Origin: Niabella beijingensis
Lineage (GTDB): Bacteria > Bacteroidota > Bacteroidia > Chitinophagales > Chitinophagaceae
Direction of reading: 5' to 3'
Length of the DNA stretch: 64,000 nucleotides
Assembly: GCF_020034665.1 (NCBI RefSeq)
Contig: NZ_JAIQDI010000002.1
Coordinates: forward strand, 1,054,001-1,118,000
Numbering within the stretch: the first letter of the stretch is position 1; each line of letters starts with the position of its first letter. Both the position numbers and the translations under genes were made by a program. Below are positions 9,133 through 17,210 of this stretch, in pieces. The notes beneath the pieces were generated by a model. The model saw nothing but the letters and a program-made list of their open reading frames with translations, was not told the DNA's origin and searched no databases.

Positions 9133-10068
9133 TCAGGCGCCCAGTGCTTTTTTGGCAAAGGCCAGGCATTTCTTTACTTCCTGTACCGCATCCGAACCTT
9201 CGGGTACTTTGTATTCCAGTTCAATGGTCACCGGTATATTGTATTTGTTGTCTTTGATCAGCGTAAGGATTTCACTGATTGGAGTATCTCCTTCTCCCCA
9301 GGGAAGATTTTCCCCGCCATGTGCTGCTGATTGCCGGTCTTTCAGGTGAATAGAGGTGATGCGGTCGTGCCGCTTTTTCATCAGGGCCAGTAAGGAGGCG
9401 CTGCTGTGGCCTGCTACAGCAATATAATGTCCACAGTCCAGGTTCATGGAGTTATAAGGAGATTGCTCAAGTGCTGTATCCCAGAGGGTGTCTGTGGCCT
9501 GGGTATGCGCGTGATAGCCGACATAGATCTTGTGTTTTTCTCCCAGTTTACCCAGTCGTGCGGTCTGTTGCGGGTCTTTGGGCAACTCTACTGTTACTGC
9601 AGTGGCGCCTAATGCTTTTGCTGCACGCATCGCGTACTCAATTTCGGCATCTGTGTTACCGGCGCCCAGGGCATTGGGCTTGTACGCGTATATTTTTATA
9701 CCGGCCTGCTGGAACATTTTTTTTACCTGGCTGAACTTGTCCATTGAAACAGCGGCGCGCCAGGCAGCCATCTGGCTTTTATCTGCCGGACATCCCGCAA
9801 ATTGCTCTACGGCATCACCCATCAATTCCACGGCACTGATGCCGGAGTTGACGGTATGCTGCAATACCTCCTGAAGGGTGCCGGGCATTGAACGGAAGGA
9901 ATAGGTGATCACCCCGATCTGCACCCCAAAAAATTTTGAGTCGGGCTTTTTCTGCAGATAGCTGCCGGCAAATATCTTAGGGGCTGCCAGAGCGCCCAGG
10001 GCGGCCATGCTGCCTTTAAGTAAAAAATTACGCCGGGAGCAGGTACCGGTCTGATCAGCTGCAAGCAT
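9133..10068 (-). CDS. Sugar phosphate isomerase/epimerase-like TIM-barrel protein, Tat signal
   Basis: This 311-residue protein belongs to the xylose isomerase-like TIM-barrel superfamily (AP endonuclease 2 fold). The N-terminus has a twin-arginine export motif (SRRNFLLKGS, residues 11-20) and a hydrophobic stretch ending near KIFAG. Family features are VQIGVITYSFRSMP, ISAVELMGD, VGYHAHTQATDT, MNLDCGHYIAVAG and ITSIHLKDRQ, which supply His, Glu and Asp metal ligands, ending with VTIELEYKVPEG. Substrate is unknown. Periplasmic members of this family are common in polysaccharide loci. It converges on the DUF2264 gene and could be controlled separately. Confidence 0.8.
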   Translation of the reverse strand: MLAADQTGTCSRRNFLLKGSMAALGALAAPKIFAGSYLQKKPDSKFFGVQIGVITYSFRSMPGTLQEVLQHTVNSGISAVELMGDAVEQFAGCPADKSQMAAWRAAVSMDKFSQVKKMFQQAGIKIYAYKPNALGAGNTDAEIEYAMRAAKALGATAVTVELPKDPQQTARLGKLGEKHKIYVGYHAHTQATDTLWDTALEQSPYNSMNLDCGHYIAVAGHSSASLLALMKKRHDRITSIHLKDRQSAAHGGENLPWGEGDTPISEILTLIKDNKYNIPVTIELEYKVPEGSDAVQEVKKCLAFAKKALGA

Positions 10069-10299
10069 AGAATAAAATTTAAGTGTTGAATGCTGTCAAA
10101 GTTAAGCCCTCCTGTGTAAAAAAGGACGGGTTGGCAACATAAAATGAAGAACGGTATGCTGCTGCCTATGGAAAGCATATGTTGTAAATGATTAATTATG
10201 AATAGGGGTTTTCCCCACAGTTTTCCGTACAACTGTTCTTTGGAATTCATGATCCCGTTAACCGGTTATTTATTTATATTCGTTAATAAAATCCATCCA

Positions 10300-11541
10300 A
10301 TGACACCTTCTTTGCCGGCCACCGAAATAGCGCCCGACAAACGCCTGCAGCGGTTGGTGGATGCAGTGCAGGAATTGTCTCTGGCACGCAATCTTGAAAC
10401 CGTTACGCGTATTGTACGTTCCGCCGCCCGTGAGCTGACAGGCGCCGATGGCGCCACCTTTGTGCTGCGGGATAAAGACAAATGCTTTTATGTGGATGAA
10501 GATGCCATCAGTCCGCTCTGGAAAGGCAGCCGGTTTCCTATCGAGACCTGTGTCAGCGGCTGGTCGATGCTCAACAAACAGGCCGTGATCATTCCGGATA
10601 TTTATCAGGACGACCGCATACCGGCGGAAGCCTACCGTCCCACTTTTGTAAAGAGCCTTGTAATGGTTCCCATCCGCACGATGGATCCGATCGGTGCGAT
10701 CGGGAACTACTGGGCGCATACACATCATGCCACCCTGGAAGAAGCGCAGCTGCTGCAGTCGTTGGCCGATATCACCGCGGTGACCATGGAGAATGTACAG
10801 ATCTACGCGGAACTGGAGGAACGGGTAAAATTACGTACTGCAGAACTCGAAGTGGCCAATAAACAGCTGGAGGCTTTTGCGTATTCGGTTTCGCACGATC
10901 TGCGGTCGCCGCTGGCGGGGATCCAGGGATTGGCCGGTATCCTGCAGGAGGAATACCGGGATCGGCTGGATGGGGAAGGACAGGAGCTGACGGACCTCAT
11001 CCTGCAATGCGTAAAGAACATGACCCACCTGATCGATAACCTGCTGGTGTTCTTTACCACATCTCAAAAAGAGCTGAGGCCGGGAGATACCTCTATGAAA
11101 GAAATGGCGGAAGAATATTTTGACGCGCTCCGCAAACAGGAGCCGGAAGGACGGGTCTTTGAGTTCTCAGTGGACGAACTTCCGAATGCCGGCGTGGATG
11201 CAACGCTTATGAAACATGTATGGATCAATCTGCTGAGCAATGCCATCAAATACAGCCGGAAAAAGGATAAGACGGTTATCCGGGTAGGGTTTGAGGAAAC
11301 ACCACAACAAACGACTTATTTTGTCCAGGACGAGGGCAGCGGTTTTGATATGATGTATTACAACAAATTGTTTGGCGCTTTTCAGCGGCTGCACTCCGAT
11401 CAGGAGTTTGAAGGCAACGGCATCGGACTTTCACTGGTGGAGCGGATCATCTCCCGTTACGGGGGTAAGGTATGGGCCACTGCGGCCGATGGTGCGGGGG
11501 CAACATTTTATTTTTCTTTGCCCAGGGAAACGGTCCGCTAA
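10300..11541 (+). CDS. Soluble GAF-domain sensor histidine kinase
   Basis: A cytoplasmic histidine kinase of 413 residues from the ATG at 10300. The frame is open upstream to an ATG at 10198, but that extension is hydrophobic without a clear domain, and alignment to GAF kinases normally begins near DKRLQRLVDAVQELSLARN. A GAF domain (about 10-165) is followed by a short coiled coil (ELEERVKLRTAELEVANKQL) and a HisKA domain with the H-box FAYSVSHDLRSPL (His199). The ATPase domain has the N-box HVWINLLSNAIKYS and the glycine boxes DEGSGFD and GNGIGLSL. No transmembrane helix and no receiver domain are present, and no partner regulator is adjacent. The GAF domain probably senses a small ligand or redox state; the signal is unknown. 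Confidence 0.88.
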   Translation: MTPSLPATEIAPDKRLQRLVDAVQELSLARNLETVTRIVRSAARELTGADGATFVLRDKDKCFYVDEDAISPLWKGSRFPIETCVSGWSMLNKQAVIIPDIYQDDRIPAEAYRPTFVKSLVMVPIRTMDPIGAIGNYWAHTHHATLEEAQLLQSLADITAVTMENVQIYAELEERVKLRTAELEVANKQLEAFAYSVSHDLRSPLAGIQGLAGILQEEYRDRLDGEGQELTDLILQCVKNMTHLIDNLLVFFTTSQKELRPGDTSMKEMAEEYFDALRKQEPEGRVFEFSVDELPNAGVDATLMKHVWINLLSNAIKYSRKKDKTVIRVGFEETPQQTTYFVQDEGSGFDMMYYNKLFGAFQRLHSDQEFEGNGIGLSLVERIISRYGGKVWATAADGAGATFYFSLPRETVR

Positions 11542-11548
11542 AAGGGAT

Positions 11549-11950
11549 TTAGCCCGGACGGTTTGAAACGGGAGGCATCCCCATATGATCCAGTAAATAA
11601 TGATTGAATTCCGATTTTAACCGGGTAAATTGTTTTTCGATCTGCAGCAGGTGATCGTGCAGGAGACGCACTCTTGTTTCAAGTTCCTGGAAATCTTGTT
11701 TCCCCTGTGTACCGGTTGCCAGTTCATCGAACTGGTTCAGATCATCCCTGAAGATGCCGATCCGTTCATCGTTTCGTATGAGTTTGTTTTGAAGCAGCTC
11801 GATCCCTTCCAGCAAATTGCTGTTAAAATCCTTTTTCAGCACCTCGGCGAGACGGTTTTTCATTATGATCGATTCTTCCATGATAAAACTCACGGCCCTT
11901 TTCCAGGCGTCATATTCATACCGGATCTGTTGCAACTTCGGATCTTCCAT
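11549..11950 (-). CDS. Small coiled-coil protein of unknown function in stress operon
   Basis: I do not recognise a named family. The 133 residues are almost entirely charged alpha-helix with heptad-like spacing, for example NRLAEVLKKDFNSNLLEGIE, LIRNDERIGIFRDDLNQFDE and ETRVRLLHDHLLQIEKQFTR. There is no signal peptide and no cysteine. It is the last of three minus-strand genes after the UspA-like and Hsp20 genes, which suggests a role in the same stress response. Its stop lies 7 bases from that of the convergent histidine kinase. It is probably real because the frame is compositionally clean and follows the operon. Confidence 0.65.
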   Translation of the reverse strand: MEDPKLQQIRYEYDAWKRAVSFIMEESIIMKNRLAEVLKKDFNSNLLEGIELLQNKLIRNDERIGIFRDDLNQFDELATGTQGKQDFQELETRVRLLHDHLLQIEKQFTRLKSEFNHYLLDHMGMPPVSNRPG

Positions 11951-12080
11951 TATAAAACCTCTTTTTTAGTAATAAAAGCCCTGTTCCTGAGAGAACACGG
12001 CTTAATGAAACAGGGGCATCCTGCTTGTTCTGAAACAATTGGTTTGGCTGTGAACGCTGACACGGCCCGGTATAAGAACG

Positions 12081-12524
12081 TTAGTATACCGGGATGCTGT
12101 TTTTTGTGTGGTCTTGTTCTCCCTTGGTTTTACACAAATGGATCGTCAGGATGCCGGCATGGTATGCCGCATGAATGAATGTGGTATTTGCATCCGGTGG
12201 CAGCGCGATGTTCCTGAGAAAAGAATGGCTGCCGAACTCATGCAGGCAGTAATGCGCATCAGCCGGAAGCACCTCAGTTGTATTTACGGCGGCAATGGTC
12301 AGGATGTTTTTGTCGGTCTGGATCACGAATTGTTCTTTTTCCATACCGGGAGCTTCCAGTTCCACTTTATAACCATTGTGGATTTCAGTAATGTTCGCCC
12401 GGGGCAGGGTGGTTTCGCGGGAATCCGTATCGGCAATACCGGCAAGCTCCCCAACCGGAACGGCAGGGACATAGCAACCCGGGTACACAATACCGCCGGC
12501 TTTATCCGTTTTATCTGTATTCAT
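12081..12524 (-). CDS. Hsp20/alpha-crystallin small heat-shock protein
   Basis: A holdase chaperone of 147 residues. The alpha-crystallin domain (about 43-137) is seen from ANITEIHNGYKVELEAPGME through the DKNILTIAA strand to FLRNIALPPDANT and AAYHAGILTIHLCK. The last matches the family's A-x-x-x-n-G-v-L-x-(I/V) core, with HAGIL in place of the usual NGVL. The N-terminal arm is short. It lies between a UspA-like gene (101 bases upstream) and a coiled-coil gene, all on the minus strand. The atypical NGVL-to-AGIL change and the presence of Cys in the last strand are small oddities. Unlike many Hsp20s it has no obvious C-terminal IxI motif. Confidence 0.88.
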   Translation of the reverse strand: MNTDKTDKAGGIVYPGCYVPAVPVGELAGIADTDSRETTLPRANITEIHNGYKVELEAPGMEKEQFVIQTDKNILTIAAVNTTEVLPADAHYCLHEFGSHSFLRNIALPPDANTTFIHAAYHAGILTIHLCKTKGEQDHTKNSIPVY

Positions 12525-12625
12525 ATTGTTTTATTTTTTATACGGAGGCTAAATTAACTATGTTAAATGGCCGGTCATATGAGAAGGATTACCGGATTAC
12601 CTGATTGTCATCACCCGGTGCTTAT

Positions 12626-13393
12626 TCAGCGTGCAATAAAGACAGTTGCCAGCTGATTGCGAATGGTTGTCTCCACAAAACTGTTCCGGAATGCGACAGA
12701 GAGTGCCGGCCGGCCGTAGGCACCGGCGATCAGCAGCGGATTTTTAAAGCATTCGATCCAGGTGGTGAAATGCTTTTTGGAGCTCCAGTGCAGTTTCAGG
12801 ATCTTCAGGGTTGCAAAATGTGCTGCTGCATACTCTTCGAGCAGTTGCCGGTGCGGGATGCGGTTGCTGGGTTCATCTTTTACATAGATGATCTGGGCCG
12901 GAAGTTTTTTATATTGGGGAAACAAAGTACAAAAACTGCGCAGGGCTTCGATGCTCTGCCGGGTTCCGTCATACGCCGCTATCAGTTGTTCCGGTGGATG
13001 CCCGTTTTCCCGGACCGCAATCGCGGGACAACCGGTCCAGTGCAGCAGCTCCTGCATATAGGCATTCGGTTGCACCTTATCGGCGCCCGCATACAGCAGT
13101 TCCTGGCTGAATACCAGGAGATCGGCATAATGCGTTTCGCGCACCCAAAAACTCCTGCTCCATGCATCATCATTTTTCTCTACCACCCGGTAATCGATAT
13201 CATGACTCTTACACTGGTTCACAAAACGCTCAGGGCTGTTGTCTTCCGGCAGCGGAGCAGTACCGGAGGGTGTGGCAGGCGTAAAAAAGATTCCTTTTAC
13301 AAACAGGGACTCCTGCTGCCGCAGCTGCTTTATAAATTCAAATGCGCCATGCGGGTAATGCTGCGTATTACAAACAAAAAGGATTTTTTTCAT
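12626..13393 (-). CDS. Universal stress protein (UspA-like) family protein
   Basis: The 255-residue protein begins directly with the first beta strand of a Usp-like fold (MKKILFVCNT) and has a second recognisable strand and turn in CPAIAVRENGHPPEQLIAAYDG, where the sequence AYDGTRQSIEALRSF matches the start of a second Usp unit. It ends with FVETTIRNQLATVFIAR, close to the usual last Usp strand. The glycine-rich ATP-binding motif G-2x-G-9x-G-(S/T) is only partly visible (LIAGAYGRPALSVAFRNSFV), so ATP binding is uncertain. First gene of the minus-strand stress group with Hsp20 and a coiled-coil protein. A small inverted repeat (CCGGCA / TGCCGG at 13412-13433) lies in its leader. Confidence 0.78.
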   Translation of the reverse strand: MKKILFVCNTQHYPHGAFEFIKQLRQQESLFVKGIFFTPATPSGTAPLPEDNSPERFVNQCKSHDIDYRVVEKNDDAWSRSFWVRETHYADLLVFSQELLYAGADKVQPNAYMQELLHWTGCPAIAVRENGHPPEQLIAAYDGTRQSIEALRSFCTLFPQYKKLPAQIIYVKDEPSNRIPHRQLLEEYAAAHFATLKILKLHWSSKKHFTTWIECFKNPLLIAGAYGRPALSVAFRNSFVETTIRNQLATVFIAR

Positions 13394-13640
13394 ACAATTT
13401 TCTTTTGAACACCGGCAGCGGAAGCATTGCCGGCTCTAAACTTTTTTTACTTGTTCTTTTCACGGCAAGCTACATTGAAACAGCGGGCATTTGCAATGAC
13501 AGGGATTAGCAGCCCCGGTGATCCCCGTCAATCGCAGCGTACCGATATTTTTGCGGCGGAGCCGGTGGCGGGGAGCTCGCCGGGATCACCCAGCCGTTTA
13601 TTCCATCTCGATTTTTTAAAAAAAGTGCCGCATTTATTTC

Positions 13641-13669
13641 TTTGTATTTCAATTTTTCACCTATATTTG
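13641..13669 (+). promoter_or_regulatory. Bacteroidota-type promoter of tRNA-Leu
   Basis: TTTG at 13641-13644 and TATATTTG at 13662-13669, separated by 17 bases, match the -33 and -7 elements of the primary sigma factor in this phylum. The tRNA starts 8 bases downstream, so transcription would begin essentially at the tRNA 5' end. Confidence 0.75.
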
Positions 13670-13676
13670 CACCCCC

Positions 13677-13760
13677 GCCCGGGTGGCGAAATTGGTAGAC
13701 GCACTGTCTTCAGGTGGCAGCGTTCGCAAGGATGTGCTGGTTCGAATCCAGTCCCGGGCA
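13677..13760 (+). tRNA. tRNA-Leu (anticodon CAG)
   Basis: An 84-base cloverleaf: acceptor strands GCCCGGG and CCCGGGC pair fully, with discriminator A. The D-arm contains AATTGGTAGACGC. The anticodon stem CTGTC/GGCAG holds the loop TTCAGGT, giving anticodon CAG. A long variable arm follows (CGTTCGCAAGGATG), as expected for a class II leucine tRNA, and the T-loop is TTCGAAT. The CCA end is not encoded (CAC follows). It has its own promoter and terminator. Confidence 0.97.
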
Positions 13761-13765
13761 CACCG

Positions 13766-13805
13766 AAAGGGTTGTAAGTAACAGACTTGCAACCCTTTTT
13801 TATTT
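13766..13805 (+). terminator. Rho-independent terminator of tRNA-Leu
   Basis: GGGTTGTAAG (13769-13778) pairs with CTTGCAACCC (13786-13795) with one G-T wobble and a 7-base loop, extended by A-T pairs on both sides and followed by a T-run. It begins 5 bases after the tRNA. Confidence 0.85.
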
Positions 13806-13840
13806 TCCCCGGAACAAGTCGATGTCTACGAAAGTCCGGA

Positions 13841-13848
13841 TAACTTTG
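13841..13848 (+). promoter_or_regulatory. Possible -7 element upstream of the hydrolase gene
   Basis: TAACTTTG matches TAnnTTTG exactly and would place the transcript start about 60 bases before the ATG at 13915. No TTTG occurs at the expected -33 distance, so this is a weak assignment. Confidence 0.3.
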
Positions 13849-13914
13849 TATCTGAAAGGAATATTTTATCGGTTGTCCTATGCGGCCGGTTAAAATTTAT
13901 AAACGGCTATTATA

Positions 13915-14817
13915 ATGAAACGATTCATTCGGTTTTTAGTGACAGGCAATTGTATGCTGTTTATGTTGCTCTATTCCTGTGAAAATAATAAACCCCATTC
14001 AAAAATGCGACCCGGTTCCAGCCAACGGATATACAACAATGGCGTAAACATTGATTACAGTGATAACGGAACAGGGGACACCGTTTTGTTTTTTATTCAC
14101 GGGTGGGGCATTAATCAGGGCTATTGGGCCAGTCAGGTTGCTGCGTTCTCCGAAGATTACCGGGTAGTCACCATCGACTTACCTGGTTTTGGTCAATCAG
14201 GTAAAAACAGAAGCACGTGGACCGTTGAAGATTATGCAAAGGATGTAAATGCGGTCATCTCTGCATTGAATCTGAAAAATGTAATTCTTATCGGCCATTC
14301 AATGAGTGGCTCAATTATCGTTGAAACAGCTATTTCTTATCCCCAACGGATTATCGGTATCGTTGGCGTTGATAATTTAAAAAATACGGGATTGATATTA
14401 ACGCCTCAAATGGAAAAAGAATGGACGGAAGCGTATGCGGAGATAAGAAAAAATTTTAAACCGAGTGTGATCGGGGAAGGAAAGCATTTATTTTCACCTT
14501 CTACGGATAGTGGTATACAAAAAAGGGTGTTGAAAGATATGATGGATGCCGACCCGGTAATTGCAGTAAATTGCCTGGAAAATCTTGATAAATATCCCTT
14601 CTCGAAAAGACTGAAACAGCTTCACAAACCGCTGTACCTGATCAATAGTGATTATCATCCCACTGACACCCTGGCTTTTCGGAAAAACGGAATTGAATAT
14701 CATTTATTAAATATCGGTTCAACAGGACATTACCCGATGCTTGAAAACCCGGATATGTTTAACCAGCTTTTAAAACAGGCGATAAATAGAATGACAACCG
14801 CTTCTGCAAAAAATTAA
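13915..14817 (+). CDS. Alpha/beta-hydrolase lipoprotein
   Basis: A 300-residue serine hydrolase of the alpha/beta fold. A lipoprotein signal ends in LLYSC (Cys22), placing it in the cell envelope. The oxyanion-hole motif HGWGINQGYW is followed by VTIDLPGFGQS and the nucleophile elbow GHSMSG (Ser129). The likely acid is in the region INSDYHPTDT and the histidine is GSTGHYPMLENP near the C-terminus. This layout fits esterases and related hydrolases; the substrate cannot be predicted. It stands alone on the plus strand between the tRNA and the ArsR gene. Confidence 0.88.
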   Translation: MKRFIRFLVTGNCMLFMLLYSCENNKPHSKMRPGSSQRIYNNGVNIDYSDNGTGDTVLFFIHGWGINQGYWASQVAAFSEDYRVVTIDLPGFGQSGKNRSTWTVEDYAKDVNAVISALNLKNVILIGHSMSGSIIVETAISYPQRIIGIVGVDNLKNTGLILTPQMEKEWTEAYAEIRKNFKPSVIGEGKHLFSPSTDSGIQKRVLKDMMDADPVIAVNCLENLDKYPFSKRLKQLHKPLYLINSDYHPTDTLAFRKNGIEYHLLNIGSTGHYPMLENPDMFNQLLKQAINRMTTASAKN

Positions 14818-14958
14818 GAGAATCTTTCATTACCGCCAGCCGGAACCGCTTCCTGCTCTGTTTTCGCATTTTGCATTGAATACGCCCGGGCCCGGCCGCT
14901 GGTTTGAATGAAAGAAACGGTTGTGGATTTCAGCCGGCAAAAAAAAGCCAGCTAAAAA

Positions 14959-14990
14959 TTTGTGAAACCGAAAGGTTGCGTATATATTTG
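14959..14990 (+). promoter_or_regulatory. Promoter of the ArsR-AHSA1 operon
   Basis: TTTG at 14959-14962 and TATATTTG at 14983-14990 are separated by 20 bases and match the Bacteroidota primary promoter. The start codon lies 37 bases downstream at 15028. Confidence 0.75.
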
Positions 14991-15003
14991 CAACCAATTG
15001 GTT
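14974..15003 (+). promoter_or_regulatory. Candidate ArsR operator overlapping the promoter
   Basis: Three alternating half-sites overlap and follow the -7 element: GGTTGC at 14974-14979, GCAACC at 14990-14995 and the perfect palindrome AACCAATTGGTT at 14992-15003. Bound repressor would cover the -7 element and start site. Auto-repression by the adjacent ArsR-type regulator is the inference; the palindrome is directly visible. Confidence 0.55.
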
Positions 15004-15027
15004 TCTTAATTTACTAACGAGAAGAAA

Positions 15028-15348
15028 ATGAGACGTGATATTTTTCAGGCCATAGCCGACCCGACACGACGGGCGATCATAGGCTTAATAGCATTGCAGG
15101 CAATGACTCCCAACGCCATTGCAGAACACTTTGACGCTACCCGGCAGGCAGTTTCAAAACATTTGCGCATTCTTACGGAATGTGAACTGGTAAAACAGCA
15201 ACACCAGGGCCGGGAGATTTACTATTCTCTTGAAATTGAGAAAATGAAGGAAATTGACCGGTGGTTAGATCAATACCGGAAGATCTGGGAAACCCGTTTT
15301 AATCAACTTGACCAAGTATTATCAACAATTAAAAAACAACGAAAATGA
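15028..15348 (+). CDS. ArsR/SmtB-family winged-helix repressor
   Basis: A 106-residue DNA-binding regulator. The N-terminal [20 protein letters not shown] segment and the recognition helix [20 protein letters not shown], followed by the wing [12 protein letters not shown], are typical of the ArsR subgroup that pairs with AHSA1 proteins. There is no metal-binding CxC motif in the recognition helix, so a metal effector is unlikely. Its stop overlaps the start of the next gene (ATGA, 15345-15348), indicating translational coupling. Confidence 0.93.
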   Translation: MRRDIFQAIADPTRRAIIGLIALQAMTPNAIAEHFDATRQAVSKHLRILTECELVKQQHQGREIYYSLEIEKMKEIDRWLDQYRKIWETRFNQLDQVLSTIKKQRK

Positions 15349-15842
15349 ACACAGCATTGTTATTCGATTTTTCCGTAAACAGGGAAGACAAGACCATTCA
15401 GATAAAGCGTGAATTTAATGCCGGTCTTGAACTGGTTTGGCAGGCCTGGACCACTGCCGAGCTGCTTGATCAATGGTGGGCCCCCAAGCCTTACAGGAGC
15501 AAAACCAAATCGTTAGACTTTAAAGAGGGGGGAATGTGGCTCTATGCAATGATCAGCCCCGAAAACGAAGCGCTTTGGTGCAAGGCCGATTACGAAAAAA
15601 TAGAACAGCAGAAAATCGTTTCCTGGCTGGATGCATTCTGCGATGAAAATGGAACGGAAAATACGCTAAAGCCGCGCTCGCATTGGACAAACAGTTTCAC
15701 AGAAGAAAACGGCGTTACAACAGTAAGCGTCGTATTACGGCATGATAGTGTTGAAGATATCGAAACGATGATCGCAATGGGCTTTAAAGAAGGGTTTACA
15801 ATGTGTATGCAAAATCTGGATGAGCTGCTCCTGGGCCGGTAA
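15345..15842 (+). CDS. SRPBCC/AHSA1-domain protein
   Basis: A 165-residue START-like ligand-binding domain of the AHSA1 type. Visible hallmarks are [42 protein letters not shown] and the C-terminal helix [17 protein letters not shown]. Such proteins are regularly encoded directly after an ArsR regulator. They bind hydrophobic or small ligands in a helix-grip cavity; the ligand here is unknown. It overlaps the regulator gene by four bases and is surely co-transcribed. Confidence 0.9.
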   Translation: MNTALLFDFSVNREDKTIQIKREFNAGLELVWQAWTTAELLDQWWAPKPYRSKTKSLDFKEGGMWLYAMISPENEALWCKADYEKIEQQKIVSWLDAFCDENGTENTLKPRSHWTNSFTEENGVTTVSVVLRHDSVEDIETMIAMGFKEGFTMCMQNLDELLLGR

Positions 15843-15873
15843 GATTTTGTTCTGGTATTTAATCATGATGATT

Positions 15874-15906
15874 CCGGCAGGCTATAAGTTGTACATGGCC
15901 TGCCGG
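15874..15906. terminator. Perfect hairpin between convergent genes
   Basis: CCGGCAGGC (15874-15882) and GCCTGCCGG (15898-15906) form a 9-bp GC-rich stem with a 15-base loop. It sits between the AHSA1 gene and the convergent lipoprotein gene. No T-run follows on either strand, so termination is plausible but not shown. Confidence 0.45.
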
Positions 15907-15922
15907 TGCCGGAGGGTGGAAT

Positions 15923-16408
15923 TTATTTTAAAGAAAAAATATCATACCGGACGTCAAACCGTCCCTGGAAAACATTCGTTTCCTCTGATGCCGGGCCTTC
16001 TTTTTTAAAGTACAAAACAAAATCACAGGCAATACGTTTTTCCGGGTTTTCAAAAAGAAGCAGTTTGAGCTTATTGGGTTTTGTTGAATCAAGCCGGTAC
16101 GACTCGGAAATGGCCGCACTTCCTTTAAAAGGTGCAATGAACACACTCGCTGAAAAATCCCGGATGAATCCATCAATAGGAATACCGCCTTTTTTGAATG
16201 AAATCATAAACGTTTCATTATCCCTTCCGGACATCACATGGACGCGGTCCTCATCCACATTATAATTTGCCGCAACACCTTCACTCACCCAGGCCATGTC
16301 GTTCTTTTTTACGGTGATTGTTGATTTAGGTTTCTCCGGCAGGGTTGCGGGTTTGCTGCAGCTAGTCAGTAAAAAGATGCTTAAAACAAGCAGAGATGGC
16401 AACTTCAT
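15923..16408 (-). CDS. Lipoprotein of unknown function
   Basis: From the ATG at 16408 the protein has 161 residues; a more distal ATG at 16453 only adds residues before the signal sequence. The lipoprotein signal is MKLPSLLVLSIFLLTSC. I recognise no domain for certain. The rest contains beta-rich segments such as DEDRVHVMSGRDNETFMISF and ends with FQGRFDVRYDIFSLK, similar in style to the DUF6252-like small envelope lipoproteins of this phylum. It converges with the ArsR-AHSA1 operon. Confidence 0.7.
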   Translation of the reverse strand: MKLPSLLVLSIFLLTSCSKPATLPEKPKSTITVKKNDMAWVSEGVAANYNVDEDRVHVMSGRDNETFMISFKKGGIPIDGFIRDFSASVFIAPFKGSAAISESYRLDSTKPNKLKLLLFENPEKRIACDFVLYFKKEGPASEETNVFQGRFDVRYDIFSLK

Positions 16409-16466
16409 AATCGGTTGTTTAATGGTCATTAATTTTATATAAAGCAGGTTCAATATAGTAAAACGG

Positions 16467-16497
16467 TAAAATTAGCCCGGGCGCAACAAACGTCAAA
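16467..16497 (-). promoter_or_regulatory. Probable promoter of the lipoprotein gene
   Basis: Read on the minus strand, TTTG (16497-16494) and TAATTTTA (16474-16467) are 19 bases apart. This matches the -33 and -7 elements except for the last base of the -7 box. The ATG at 16408 lies about 58 bases downstream. Confidence 0.4.
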
Positions 16498-16688
16498 ATT
16501 ATAATTATCGTTTGGAATTGCTACACGGATCTGTAAAGTGTACCGTCTTATTTTAATGTGTATCCCGGACATTCGATCCTGGCCTGGTACCCATATTCTC
16601 TGAATAACGGCGATGGCCGCCGGTAAGGAGCGGGTTGCCGGATACCGGGTGCTGGTTTTGGGGGATTGCTGAAGGCTGTTTATTGGTT

Positions 16689-16928
16689 TTACCCGGCGGA
16701 AATATTTTTCAGTGCCTCGATGATCGTTGAGAGTAACTGCCGGTCGATCTCCGGCTGTTGCTGATCGCTTATAACACGGAATTGCCCTTCATCGTCTTTT
16801 TCAAAGGTGAGCTCCCGGCCATTCACAATGATATAAACTTTATAGCTGTAGGCAAAGGTTGCCAGGCGTCCTTTCACTGTCAGTGGCTCACCCCGGTAGG
16901 TAAGGGGCAGTTCAAAAAAATGTTCCAT
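16689..16928 (-). CDS. Small protein of unknown function
   Basis: A 79-residue cytoplasmic protein with no recognised family. It contains alternating beta-strand patterns (FFELPLTYRGEPLTVKGRL, YKVYIIVNGRELTFEKDDEG) and a C-terminal helix (EIDRQLLSTIIEALKNISAG). The pattern is coherent and not a shadow of another gene, so it is likely real. It stands alone on the minus strand. Confidence 0.6.
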   Translation of the reverse strand: MEHFFELPLTYRGEPLTVKGRLATFAYSYKVYIIVNGRELTFEKDDEGQFRVISDQQQPEIDRQLLSTIIEALKNISAG

Positions 16929-17210
16929 TCTTAAATTAGGTCGCGAAGGTACGGGGAAATGGGCGGAGTGTGCGTTATCTCCCCGGGAATAATACAGTAT
17001 CTTGTCATTGTAGCTATAGTATGACGGGATAAATCAATTTTGTAGACCCTTTGTAGGTGCCGGATTTTTGGAGAAAAGCCCTGTTCCGGCTCATCTTTGG
17101 AGCATGCAATGTTGCGATGAGCAATAAAACTTTAGCCGGTATGTTGATTTTGGATATAATAGCAGGAGCCGGGCAGTTTTGAGGCAGTAATTAAAATAAC
17201 GAAACTAAAA

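Noticed and set aside
12605..13408. A 267-codon plus-strand frame
   Set aside because: It is the complement of the UspA-like gene, whose minus-strand frame has clear family motifs; the plus frame has none.
13427..13777. A 116-codon plus-strand frame
   Set aside because: It runs through tRNA-Leu and its promoter and has no protein-like composition.
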